Shown here one piece after another: positions 16,588 through 24,895 of a stretch of DNA of 64,000 bases. The notes under the pieces were generated by a model. The model saw only the letters and a program-made list of their open reading frames with translations, did not search any database and was not told the origin of the DNA. This DNA is from SAR202-VII-2 sp965263165 (GTDB lineage: Bacteria > Chloroflexota > Dehalococcoidia > Lucifugimonadales > SAR202-VII-2). The stretch spans positions 2,604,001 through 2,668,000 of the forward strand of contig OZ253584.1 of NCBI GenBank assembly GCA_965263165.1. Direction: 5' to 3'. The position numbers were made by a program, and so were the translations under genes. Numbering within the stretch: the first letter of the stretch is position 1; each line of letters opens with the position of its first letter.

Positions 16588-17700
16588 TCACTTCCACGGC
16601 ATGACCGAAACGTGGATGGCGCCGGGGGCCCCCACCCCGCCAACGGACTTGATGGCGTAGTCCAACTCGGTCAGGCCGAAGGAGTGGGTCGTCATCAGGT
16701 CGAGGGGGAAGCGCCCGGAACCCAGATGCTGAAGGGCCAGCTCCACCGACCGGTAGGAATGGCCCCTTGCCGCCTTGAGAGTCATGCCCTTCCTGCTGAT
16801 CCTGCCCATTGGGAAGGAGGCGAAGTCAGCGTCGCCCTCAGACTGCACAACCATGGTGGCGGCCCGGCGCTTGGCCGCCTCGATCGCAAGTAGCGTCGGC
16901 GCGGTCCCCGCTCCCGACGTGCAATCGAGGGCCACATCCACGCCGCGCCCGCCGGTGATCTCCCTAATGCGCTCCAGGGGGTCCTCCGTCTCGACGTCGA
17001 TGACGTCGTCAGCGCCCAAGGCTTTGGCTACTTCCAGGCGCCGAGCGTCTCTGGATGTCCCGGTCATGATGATGCGAGCGGCGCCTGCCTGCTTGGCGGC
17101 CATGACGCAGCACAGCCCCTGTTGGCCCGGCCCCTGAATGAGAACCGTGGACGCATACCCAACGCCGCCATCGAACAGGGCCCACTGGATTCCGTTGGCC
17201 ATGGGAGTCCCTATGCCCGCCCTTTCCGGCGTCAGCCCATCAGGGACGTTGTGGATAACCGCGTTGTGCGGCAGGTACAGATAGCGGCTGAAGCCGCCCC
17301 ACAGTCCCGGAGCGATGTCTATGGGAGTGTAGCCGTACCTGATGGCCTGGGGGTCGTAGAACCAGTCGGTGGCGGGGCAATGACGGTAGTCGCCTTGGTG
17401 GTCCCACTCGCAGTTGCCGCAAGGCAGATAGTGCTCCAAGAAGACCAGGTCGCCCTCCTTGACGCCCTTGCGCTCGGCAAATGCCCTGCCCACCTTGGCG
17501 AGGTAGCCCACGTTCTCGTGCCCCATGATGATGGGGCCGCCCCTCAAAGGCTTGGGGTACTGGCTGACGTCGGTGCCGCAGACGCCGGCCACTTCCACCT
17601 TCAGCAACGCGCCGTCGGCGGGGATGTCGGGAAGGTCCACCTCCCTTAGCTCCAATTCCCCGGGGCCCACCTTCAACGAGGCCAGTGTCTTCTCCGCCAC
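16588..17700 (-). CDS. Zinc-dependent alcohol dehydrogenase (MDR family)
   Basis: A 370-residue medium-chain dehydrogenase. The catalytic zinc site is CGTD with GHENVG, and a structural zinc loop is present in reduced form (CGNC then HC, with the third Cys replaced). The Rossmann motif is GPGQQGL, and GADDVIDVETEDPLERIREIT fits the threonine/sorbitol dehydrogenase branch. The start is GTG 17700, with GGAGGTG six bases upstream. It lies 159 bases upstream of the Rieske gene on the same strand, possibly in one transcript, and diverges from the Pht5-like gene. Confidence 0.88.
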   Translation of the reverse strand: MAEKTLASLKVGPGELELREVDLPDIPADGALLKVEVAGVCGTDVSQYPKPLRGGPIIMGHENVGYLAKVGRAFAERKGVKEGDLVFLEHYLPCGNCEWDHQGDYRHCPATDWFYDPQAIRYGYTPIDIAPGLWGGFSRYLYLPHNAVIHNVPDGLTPERAGIGTPMANGIQWALFDGGVGYASTVLIQGPGQQGLCCVMAAKQAGAARIIMTGTSRDARRLEVAKALGADDVIDVETEDPLERIREITGGRGVDVALDCTSGAGTAPTLLAIEAAKRRAATMVVQSEGDADFASFPMGRISRKGMTLKAARGHSYRSVELALQHLGSGRFPLDLMTTHSFGLTELDYAIKSVGGVGAPGAIHVSVMPWK

Positions 17701-17953
17701 GCAGTCACCTCCAGAGCGGTTTCCTGCTTCGGAACACGCATTGCGGTTGGGGTCATCAACCCTGGCGCGAGCTTATTGCCCACCTCACGCGCCCGTCAAT
17801 GTTCTCCCCGTTCTCCTGCTCGGAGCATGTGTGGCCGGCGCAGAACGCGCGGCGGCGTTTGGCCAAATGGCGAGGATGCGTCGTTGTTGACCCTCGCGGC
17901 CCGCTGCCCCATGATGAAGCGCAGCCTGTCGCCCGCGCCTGGGATGAGGAGCT

Positions 17954-18934
17954 ATGGCCGACCTCGTTTTGACGTTTGCCCTGACACATCGGTGGGACCG
18001 CATCCAACCCCTGATAACGGGTGAAGTCAAGCCCAGAGACATCACCCTCCAGTACGTCCAGGTTGCCACCGGCAAGCTGTGGGAAGCCCAGTTGTTGGAG
18101 CAAGCCTACGACGTGTCCGAGATGTCGTTCTCGTTCACGCTTCAGGCCATCCCATTGGGCTGGGATTATCGTGTGCTGCCGGTCTTTCACAACAGGACCT
18201 TCTCCTACGTCAACACGCTGGTCAGGTTGGATTCCGGCATCCGGCCGGGCTACCCAGGCGACCTGAAGGGCAAGCGCGTAGGCGTAGTGGACTACACGAT
18301 GACGGCGGCTCTCTGGGCCCGCGGGATTCTGCACCATGAGTTCGGCATTGCGCCCCAGGACGTGGAATGGTTCCAGGGCCGCGCCTTCCCCTCCATTCCT
18401 GGACAGTCCGAGCCGCTGGCGCCTATCGAGGGTTTGGTGGTGCAACCTCCGCCCAACGACATCAACGCAATGCTGGCGGCGGGCCAGTTGGACGCCATCT
18501 TCAGCGTATTCCCCGTCACCGAGAGCACGCTGTCGGACAGGCGCCGCTTCTCGTCGCTGTTTCCCGACGGCCAGGCGGAGGCCGAGCGCTACTTCACCAA
18601 CACTGGCATCTTCCCGGCCCACCACGCCACCATCGTGCGGCAGAGCCTGCTGCAACAGCACCCCTGGATCGCCGAAAGCCTGCTGGAGGCCTTCACGGAA
18701 GCCCAGCGGCTGGCGATGGAGCAGACCCTCTATGAGCCGCCATCGGTCCTCATCTTCGCTCAGGACCAATTGGAGCGGCAGCGGCGGGTGTTTGGCGAGA
18801 ACCCCTACGAGTATGGGGTCAAAGCCAACGCCGCGGTGGTTGACCTGGTGCAGACATTTGGGGTGGAACATGGCATTACGCCGTACAAGCTGCCATTCGA
18901 GGAGTTCTTCGCCGAGGGGATACTTGGGAGCTGA
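17954..18934 (+). CDS. 4,5-dihydroxyphthalate decarboxylase-like / periplasmic-binding fold protein, second copy
   Basis: A 326-residue protein of the same family as 12173-13117. It shows RWDRIQPLITGEVKP, YDVSEMSFSFT, IPLGWDYRVLPVFHNR, DLKGKRVGVVDYTMTAALWA and ILHHEFGI. No secretion signal is visible, favouring a cytosolic enzyme over a transporter component. GAGGAG lies immediately upstream of ATG 17954. The divergent neighbours (Rieske oxygenase and alcohol dehydrogenase) fit a role in degrading aromatic carboxylates, which is inference from context. Confidence 0.8.
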   Translation: MADLVLTFALTHRWDRIQPLITGEVKPRDITLQYVQVATGKLWEAQLLEQAYDVSEMSFSFTLQAIPLGWDYRVLPVFHNRTFSYVNTLVRLDSGIRPGYPGDLKGKRVGVVDYTMTAALWARGILHHEFGIAPQDVEWFQGRAFPSIPGQSEPLAPIEGLVVQPPPNDINAMLAAGQLDAIFSVFPVTESTLSDRRRFSSLFPDGQAEAERYFTNTGIFPAHHATIVRQSLLQQHPWIAESLLEAFTEAQRLAMEQTLYEPPSVLIFAQDQLERQRRVFGENPYEYGVKANAAVVDLVQTFGVEHGITPYKLPFEEFFAEGILGS

Positions 18935-19005
18935 TTCGCCTGCTCGCTCAACGGTCGTCTGGCCATTGCATGGCCGTGGCGCCGACGCGTGGCTCGGGGG
19001 TGTAA

Positions 19006-19221
19006 ATGTGCAGAAGCATCAAGGTGCTGCGGCAGCCTGCGGGCGTCGCCACGGAAGACGAGATTCGATCGGCTGCTCTGCAGTTCGTCAGAAAGGTCAG
19101 CGGCTACCGGAAGCCCTCCCGCGCCAACGAAGCGGCCTTCGACGGAGCGGTTGAGGACGTGGCCTTGGCGGCCCGCAGGCTGCTCCACTCCCTCGCCGCG
19201 CCCACGAGCTCAGTCTCTTAG
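19006..19221 (+). CDS. DUF2277 family small protein
   Basis: A 71-residue protein matching the DUF2277 pattern: MCRSIKVLRQP at the N-terminus, the core ATEDEIRSAALQFVRKVSG, the segment KPSRANEAAF, then a helical end LAARRLLHSL. The family is common in Actinobacteria and Chloroflexota and has no known function. Its length equals the usual family length. It ends before a hairpin at 19244. Confidence 0.85.
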   Translation: MCRSIKVLRQPAGVATEDEIRSAALQFVRKVSGYRKPSRANEAAFDGAVEDVALAARRLLHSLAAPTSSVS

Positions 19222-19243
19222 GGATCCTCTGAACAAGCCTGCA

Positions 19244-19271
19244 GGAAGGCGCCGCGCATCAGGCGCCTTCC
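19244..19271 (+). terminator. Intrinsic terminator-like hairpin
   Basis: A perfect ten-base stem (GGAAGGCGCC with its complement) around an eight-base loop, 22 bases after the DUF2277 stop. No T tract follows. Confidence 0.6.
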
Positions 19272-19293
19272 GCTGCTCGGGGTATCCTCCCAT

Positions 19294-19318
19294 CCCTGCC
19301 CCCGAGTGCGGAGGCAGG
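19294..19318. repeat. Dispersed GC palindrome, copy 2
   Basis: CCCTGCCCCCGAGTGCGGAG followed by GCAGG; the same core occurs at 907, 27810, 41549 and 42010. A CCCCGCCTACTTGCAAAA block follows 43 bases later, as it does near the 42010 copy. Confidence 0.55.
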
Positions 19319-19367
19319 TTGGGAAGCGTCTTACCCCGCCCCGCTTCCACGCCGCCACCCCGCCTAC

Positions 19368-19396
19368 TTGCAAAATACGAACGATTGTGCTAGAGT
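19368..19396 (+). promoter_or_regulatory. Sigma-70-like promoter block linked to the dispersed palindrome
   Basis: TTGCAA, a 17-base spacer, then TAGAGT. The spacer ends ATTGTGC, and the block matches one on the minus strand at 41960-41988 that has the same spacing and flanks, so the two are copies of one element. It points toward the insertion sequence. Confidence 0.45.
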
Positions 19397-19610
19397 ATCG
19401 TCAAGATGCTCAAGTATCACCATGAAGCGGGCTGCCGCTCCACTCCGTTCCTGGCGCCGGACTACCCCTCTGCGACGGCTACACTACGGCTACGCGACAG
19501 TTCTGTGCCTGGCGCCCCCAACATTCGGCTGATGAGAGTAGCCAACATACAACATGCAATCAAAGACCGAACCTTCTCCCGGTGAATTCCCCCGTCCCTT
19601 CCCCCGGGTA

Positions 19611-20829
19611 CGAGACCTTTGCATAACCTCTTTCTGGTCAGGCACAATCAGCACGGAGAGCCAACGCCAAGGAGGGGAAGCCATGCACCGGACGATACGT
19701 GGACAGTCGTTCATTGAGGTGCTTCTCCCGGACCGAGTCGGACGGAACGGGAAGTTGGAGCGGCTCGAGGCGATGCTGGACTGGAAGGAGTTGGCCAACG
19801 TGGTCAAGGGCATCTATGCCGCCCCGTCAGGCCGTCCGAGCTATCCGCCGGTGGTGATGGTCAAGGTCATGGTGCTCCAGCAGTGGTATGACGCTTCCGA
19901 CGAAGCGATCGAGGAAGCGCTGTGGGACCGGGTCTCGTTCAAGCGGTTCGTGGGGCTTGGCCTGGAGGACGCCGTCCCCGACCACTCGACGATCAGCCGC
20001 TTCCGCAGGGAAGTGACGGAGCGGGGTTTGGCCCTGCGACTGTTCAAGGAGATGGACCGGCAATTGGCGCAGCGCAACCTCTTCGTGAAGAAGGGGACGC
20101 TCCTCGATGCGACCATCGTGGAGGCGCAGGCGAAGCGTCCTTCGCTGCGAGGGAGGCGGCCGGGAGCGCCGAGCGAGACCGACCCCGATGCGCGGTTCAC
20201 GCGCCAGCGGGGGGTGTCGCAGTTCGGCTACAAGGCGCACGTGGGGGTGGATGCAGGGTCAGGGCTGATCCGGGAGGCGGTGCTGACGCCGGCCAACGTG
20301 AACGATACGGAAGTGGCGGAGGCGTTGGTGAGGGGAGATGAGGCGGCGGTGTATGCGGACAAGGCCTACGGGTCGAAGCAGCGGAGTGCCTGGCTCAAGT
20401 CCCTGGGCATCAAGGACCGGATCATGCGGCGGGCGGACAAGCATCATCCGGTGCTGCCGCCGTGGGAGCAGCGGCGGAACGCACTGATAGCACAGCAGCG
20501 GTCGGCGGTGGAGAAGGTGTTTGGGACGCTGAAGCGGACCTACGGCTACCGGCGGGTGCGGTACATGGGGCTAGCGCGGAACGCCACGGAGCTGTTCTTC
20601 AAATGTGCGGCATACAACCTGCGGCGGGCGGACCGTCTTCTGCTGGATGCCGCCTGACCGCCGGGGGCGGCGTGTGCCCGCAGGGGGTGGAAGCGCCCGG
20701 GAAGCCCTGAGAAGTCAGGGAGACCGGGGAGGAGAGCCAGGCCGCAGGCCGCCATCAGGCCCCCCAATCCCCGCCAGAACCCTCATTCCAACCAAACGGC
20801 GCATCAATGGGGATTACGCAAAGGTCTCG
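19611..20829 (+). mobile_element. IS5-family insertion sequence
   Basis: An intact element of about 1.2 kb. The left end reads CGAGACCTTTGCATAA and the right end is its inverted match (CGAGACCTTTGCGTAA on the complement), 15 of 16 identical. It encloses one transposase gene. About 155 bases lie between the transposase stop and the right end. No clear target duplication is visible in the flanks. It lies 285 bases before bioB. Confidence 0.85.
19683..20657 (+). CDS. IS5-family DDE transposase
   Basis: A 324-residue transposase. The N-terminal helix-turn-helix region includes LQQWYDASDEAIEEALWDR and DHSTISRFRR. The catalytic domain shows DATIVEA (first Asp), DKAYGS (second Asp) and a late Glu in the region SAVEKVFGTLKRTYGYRR. 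All three catalytic residues are present and the frame is uninterrupted, so it should be active. ATG 19683 follows AAGGAGGGG; the frame is open further upstream beyond the left inverted repeat and this is not used. Confidence 0.92.
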   Translation: MHRTIRGQSFIEVLLPDRVGRNGKLERLEAMLDWKELANVVKGIYAAPSGRPSYPPVVMVKVMVLQQWYDASDEAIEEALWDRVSFKRFVGLGLEDAVPDHSTISRFRREVTERGLALRLFKEMDRQLAQRNLFVKKGTLLDATIVEAQAKRPSLRGRRPGAPSETDPDARFTRQRGVSQFGYKAHVGVDAGSGLIREAVLTPANVNDTEVAEALVRGDEAAVYADKAYGSKQRSAWLKSLGIKDRIMRRADKHHPVLPPWEQRRNALIAQQRSAVEKVFGTLKRTYGYRRVRYMGLARNATELFFKCAAYNLRRADRLLLDAA

Positions 20830-21113
20830 GCTTCGGGAGAAGGTCAGGAAGCGGATCCTATCCCTTCCTCTGGCATGCGCTTGAATCGCAGTGCATCTCG
20901 CGCAGCTTGTTCAGAGATTCCACAGGCGTTTTCATAGAGGCCGGGGAACCTTCTCTAGTCGGCATTGACAAGGCATACCCCCGCCGTGAGAATACTTCGC
21001 AGGTAGAGCGTGGCTTGGGCCGTCCAAGGCAAGGAGCCCGCCCGTAGGCCGCGCGCCTCGCTGGATAACCATCCGGGGTAGCTGGCAGGGACAACAAGCA
21101 GGAGGTTTCTCGC

Positions 21114-22133
21114 TTGACGCAAGCAACAGACTCGCAAGCCGCTCTCGGCGGCAGCTACGCCTCGAAGTTCGCTGAGTTTGCCGAGCTATCCATCCGCGGT
21201 GAAGCGCTGTCCCGCGCCCAGTGCCGCGAGGTCCTGAGCTGCCCCGACAGCGCTCTGCTCGATTTGCTGGCGGCGACATATAGCGTGCGACGGGAGTTCT
21301 GTGGGAACAAGGTCCACATCCACGTCCTCATGAACGCCAAGAGCGGCATTTGCCCTGAGGACTGCGGTTACTGCTCCCAATCCGCGGTGTCGACGGCGAT
21401 GATCGAGAAGTACCCCCTGGTTGCCAAGCAGAAGCTCATTGAAGGGGCGAGGGCCGCCAAGGAAGCCCAGGCCAAGCGGTTCTGTGTGGTTACCAGCGGC
21501 AGAGGCCCGTCCTGGAAGGACGTGAACTACCTTTGCGACGCGGTCACAGAAATCATTGAGGAAGTGGGCATCAAGGTATGCGCCTGCGTCGGCCTCATCG
21601 ACGAGGAGAAAGCCCGCGCCTTCAAGGAGGCGGGCGTAGACCAGTTGAATCACAATCTCAACACCAGCGAGGGGTTCTCTCCCTCAATTGTAAGCACCCA
21701 CACCTACGCCGATAGGCTACAGACCCTGCAGGCAGCCCGCTCCGCGGGATTGGATTTGTGCAGCGGGGCCATCTTCGGGATGGGAGAACAGACCGACGAC
21801 ATCATTGACGTCTTGCTCGAACTCAGGGCCCTTGTCGCAGAGTCGATCCCCGTGAACTTTCTCCACGCCATTCCAGGCACTCCCCTGGAAGGCAGGGACG
21901 AGCTTTCGCCCCAGGACTGCCTGAGGATTCTCTGCCTGGCGCGCCTGCTGAATCCTAGGCAGGAAATCCGGGTCGCCGGAGGCCGCGAGGTCAATCTCAG
22001 GTCGCTCCAGCCCATGTCCCTATACGCCGCCAACTCCCTCTTCGTCGATGGATATCTGACGACTCCAGGACAGGGGCCCGAGGAAACCTGGAGCATGATC
22101 GCGGACCTGGGGTTCGAGATCGAGATCGACTGA
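21114..22133 (+). CDS. bioB: Biotin synthase
   Basis: A 339-residue radical-SAM enzyme that inserts sulfur into dethiobiotin. The cluster motif is GICPEDCGYCSQS (Cys-x3-Cys-x2-Cys) near residue 80, preceded by NAKS. Conserved features follow: CVVTSGRGPS, HNLNTSEGF, SGAIFGMGE, PVNFLHAIPGTPLEG and AGGREVNLR, which includes the Arg that binds the auxiliary [2Fe-2S] cluster. The start is TTG 21114, with AGGAGG seven bases upstream. It opens the biotin cluster, 48 bases before bioA. The insertion sequence upstream may influence its transcription. Confidence 0.97.
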   Translation: MTQATDSQAALGGSYASKFAEFAELSIRGEALSRAQCREVLSCPDSALLDLLAATYSVRREFCGNKVHIHVLMNAKSGICPEDCGYCSQSAVSTAMIEKYPLVAKQKLIEGARAAKEAQAKRFCVVTSGRGPSWKDVNYLCDAVTEIIEEVGIKVCACVGLIDEEKARAFKEAGVDQLNHNLNTSEGFSPSIVSTHTYADRLQTLQAARSAGLDLCSGAIFGMGEQTDDIIDVLLELRALVAESIPVNFLHAIPGTPLEGRDELSPQDCLRILCLARLLNPRQEIRVAGGREVNLRSLQPMSLYAANSLFVDGYLTTPGQGPEETWSMIADLGFEIEID

Positions 22134-22181
22134 TGCGAGATCGACCGATGCCTGACAGCCTCCCCGGCTCGGGACGATAAC

Positions 22182-23546
22182 GTGGGCGAGCCTTCCAGTC
22201 GACAGCCGAAGATCTGGCATCCCTTCACGCAGATGGCCCGTTTCGACGCCGACCCTCAGGTGGTAGTGTCCAGAGGAGAGGGCAACCATCTGATCGGCGC
22301 CGACGGCAAGCGCTACATTGACGCCGTCTCTTCTATGTGGGCCATCGTCCACGGCCACAGCCACCCCCGCCTCGTGGAGGCCATCCAACGGCAGGCCGCC
22401 GAGCTTCAGCACAGCACCCTGCTCGGCGCGACCCACTCGGTGGCGGAGGAGTTGGCGGGCCGCCTTTCGAAGCATCTCCCCGAGGAGCTGTCCCGCTTCT
22501 TCTTCAGCGGCGACGGGGCCAGCGCCGTGGAGGTGGCCCTCAAAATGGCCGTCCAGTATTGGGCGAACAAGGGCCACCCTGAGAAGCAGCGCATCGTCTC
22601 CCTGGACATGGCCTATCACGGCGACACCGCGGGCGCCGTCAGCGTGGGAGGCGTCGGAAGGTTCAGGGACTCCTACGGGCCTCTGCTCTTCGAGCCCCTC
22701 CGCATCCCCAACCCCTACGCATATCGCTGCGTCCAGTGCGCTTCCGAGTGCACCTTGGCCTGCCTGGACCCCCTCGACGCGATGTTACAAGCGCGAGGCC
22801 ATGAGATCGCGGCTGTCATCGTCGAGCCCAGGGTGCAGGCCGCCGCGGGCATGATCGTCGCCCCAGAGGGGCACCTGGCGCGTGTCGCTCAGAGCTGCGC
22901 CCGCCATGACGTGCTGCTCATCGCCGACGAAATAGCCACGGGCTTCGGCAAGACCGGCGCCATGTTCGCCTGCGACCTTGAATGGGTTACCCCCGACATT
23001 ATGGCCATCGGCAAGGGTATGACGGGCGGCTATCTGCCGATGTCCGCCACGATCACCACGGACGAGATCTACCAGGCTTTCGCAGACCAGACCTACGGCA
23101 GCGCCAGTACGCTGTATCACGGCCACACCTTCGCTGGGAATCCCATCTGCGCCGCCGCCGCCATTGCCAACCTCGACGTATTCGAGGAGTCGCCGGTGCT
23201 GGAGCGCGTCCGGGAGCGGGCATCGTTCCTGCAAACCCTGATTCAGGAACACTTCGCCGGTCATCCCCTGGTTGGAGAGATAAGGCAGCAGGGCCTCATG
23301 GCCGGCATCGAGCTCGTGCAGGACGCAGCTTCCAAAACGCCGTTCCCATCCAGCGATGGCGTGGGTGCCCGCGTCTTGCTGGCCGCCCGCGACCGAGGCG
23401 TCCTGCTCCGTCCCCTGGGAGACGTGGTCGTCGTAATGCCTCCGCTCTCCATCGAAGAAGACCAGCTCATCCAGATCTGCGACGCCGTTGGCTACGGCCT
23501 CGACAAGGTGGGCAGGGAACTGGGCAAGGACAACAGTGGGCGGTGA
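22182..23546 (+). CDS. bioA: Adenosylmethionine-8-amino-7-oxononanoate aminotransferase
   Basis: A 454-residue fold-type I PLP enzyme converting KAPA to DAPA. The N-terminal IWHPFTQM is diagnostic for BioA, and AVSSMWAIVHGHSHPRLVEA, the cofactor region FFFSGDGASAVEVALKMAVQYW, the PLP Asp in LLIADEIATGFGKTG, and the catalytic Lys in DIMAIGKGMTGGYLP are all present. The start is GTG 22182 without a strong ribosome site, consistent with coupling to bioB. It is followed by bioF after about 60-95 bases. Confidence 0.96.
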   Translation: MGEPSSRQPKIWHPFTQMARFDADPQVVVSRGEGNHLIGADGKRYIDAVSSMWAIVHGHSHPRLVEAIQRQAAELQHSTLLGATHSVAEELAGRLSKHLPEELSRFFFSGDGASAVEVALKMAVQYWANKGHPEKQRIVSLDMAYHGDTAGAVSVGGVGRFRDSYGPLLFEPLRIPNPYAYRCVQCASECTLACLDPLDAMLQARGHEIAAVIVEPRVQAAAGMIVAPEGHLARVAQSCARHDVLLIADEIATGFGKTGAMFACDLEWVTPDIMAIGKGMTGGYLPMSATITTDEIYQAFADQTYGSASTLYHGHTFAGNPICAAAAIANLDVFEESPVLERVRERASFLQTLIQEHFAGHPLVGEIRQQGLMAGIELVQDAASKTPFPSSDGVGARVLLAARDRGVLLRPLGDVVVVMPPLSIEEDQLIQICDAVGYGLDKVGRELGKDNSGR

Positions 23547-23640
23547 GCGGGATCCCAGCCACCGCCGTTCTCCGATACTGATCGAAGCTCCCGGCAACTA
23601 GCGAAAAGTGCTCCTCCGCAGCAAGGTTCAGGAATCCCCC

Positions 23641-24828
23641 GTGCCCGTAGACACCAGCTTCATCCATCGAAGGCTCAAAGCGCTCCGCGCGCGGGATCTC
23701 CTGCGGGAAACCAAGGCCGTACAGGGTGGCGCGGATCCGTGGGTGACCGTCGACGGCGCCAGGCTTCTCAACTTCAGCTCCAACAACTACCTGGGGCTGG
23801 CGAACCGGCCTGAGATTCGGCTCGCAGCCAACAGGGCAGCGGAGACTCACGGTTGGGGAGCGGGCGCTTCGAGGCTTATCTCAGGCGCCACGGATGTCCA
23901 CGACCGGCTGGAGGCAGCGTTCGCCGCCTTCAAAGGGTTCGCCGCGGCCCTTCTCTACACCTCCGGCTACGCCGCCAACCTCGGCATTTTGCAGGCCCTC
24001 GCCGGACGGGGCGACCACGTTGTGGGCGACGAGCTCAACCACGCCAGCATCATCGACGGGGCGAGGCTGAGCGGGGCGGAGTATCGAACGTACGCGCACC
24101 TTGACCCGGACGCCCTGGAAACAGCGCTGCAGCGCATCGACAGGAGCGGCGCCAGGGGTAAGCGGTTGGTCGCGACGGAGACCGTCTTCAGCATGGATGG
24201 GGACGTGGCCCCCCTACCCGCTATCGCCGACATCTGCAAACGTTACGGCGCTATGCTGGTGGTCGACGAGGCGCACGCCACGGGGTGCCTTGGGCCGGGC
24301 GGACGAGGCCTAGTGGCCCAACACGGCCTCGCCGGGCGGGTCGCCGTTTCCATGAGCACGCTGAGCAAGTCCCTGGGGAGCCTGGGCGGGGTGGCCGCGT
24401 CGACGGAGGCCATGCGGAGCTATCTTGTGAACTCGTCCCGCAGCTTCATCTACACCACGGCGACCCCGGCGCCGGTGGCCGCGGCCTCTGAGGCCGCCCT
24501 CGACGCGCTTCAGCGAGAACCGTGGCTGGTCGACCGGCTGCACCAGAACGCGTGTCTGATGCGGGACGGGCTCAACGGGATGGGATTTCATACCCTGTCC
24601 TCCAGCACGCAGATCATACCCATCGTTGTGGGAAGTCCGGGCAAGACGCTGGAAGTGGCGCGCCGGCTCAGGGAGAAGGGCCTGTTCGTGGTAGCCGTCC
24701 GTCCTCCAACGGTCCCGCCCGGCGCGTCGCGCCTGCGGTTGAGCGTCATGGCCACCCACGAGACCGCCGATCTCCAATGGGCGCTTCAGCTCCTTGGGGA
24801 GGTTGGCCGCGAGCAGGGCCTGCTGTGA
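23641..24828 (+). CDS. bioF: 8-amino-7-oxononanoate synthase
   Basis: A 395-residue alpha-oxoamine synthase that joins pimeloyl-thioester and alanine. Features are NFSSNNYLGLANRP, GWGAGASRLISG, the PLP segment VVDEAHATGCLGPGGRG, and the catalytic Lys in STLSKSLGSLGG. GTG 23641 has AGGAA at six bases; GTG 23608 would add 11 non-conserved residues without a ribosome site. It is the third gene of the biotin cluster and is followed by a ketoacyl synthase. Confidence 0.94.
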   Translation: MPVDTSFIHRRLKALRARDLLRETKAVQGGADPWVTVDGARLLNFSSNNYLGLANRPEIRLAANRAAETHGWGAGASRLISGATDVHDRLEAAFAAFKGFAAALLYTSGYAANLGILQALAGRGDHVVGDELNHASIIDGARLSGAEYRTYAHLDPDALETALQRIDRSGARGKRLVATETVFSMDGDVAPLPAIADICKRYGAMLVVDEAHATGCLGPGGRGLVAQHGLAGRVAVSMSTLSKSLGSLGGVAASTEAMRSYLVNSSRSFIYTTATPAPVAAASEAALDALQREPWLVDRLHQNACLMRDGLNGMGFHTLSSSTQIIPIVVGSPGKTLEVARRLREKGLFVVAVRPPTVPPGASRLRLSVMATHETADLQWALQLLGEVGREQGLL

Positions 24829-24895
24829 GCCCGCAAAGGCGCTAGAATCTACAGGCCATGTCCATGCGCGCCAAGACCCAGAGAACCCAAAAACG

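Larger units (their letters stand above)
19222..19611. other. Gene-free stretch with hairpin, palindrome and promoter-like block
   Basis: No coding sequence is supported here. The region holds a terminator-like hairpin (19244-19271), a copy of the dispersed GC palindrome (19294-19318), a promoter-like block (TTGCAA at 19368, TAGAGT at 19391), and the left flank of the insertion sequence. Confidence 0.6.
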
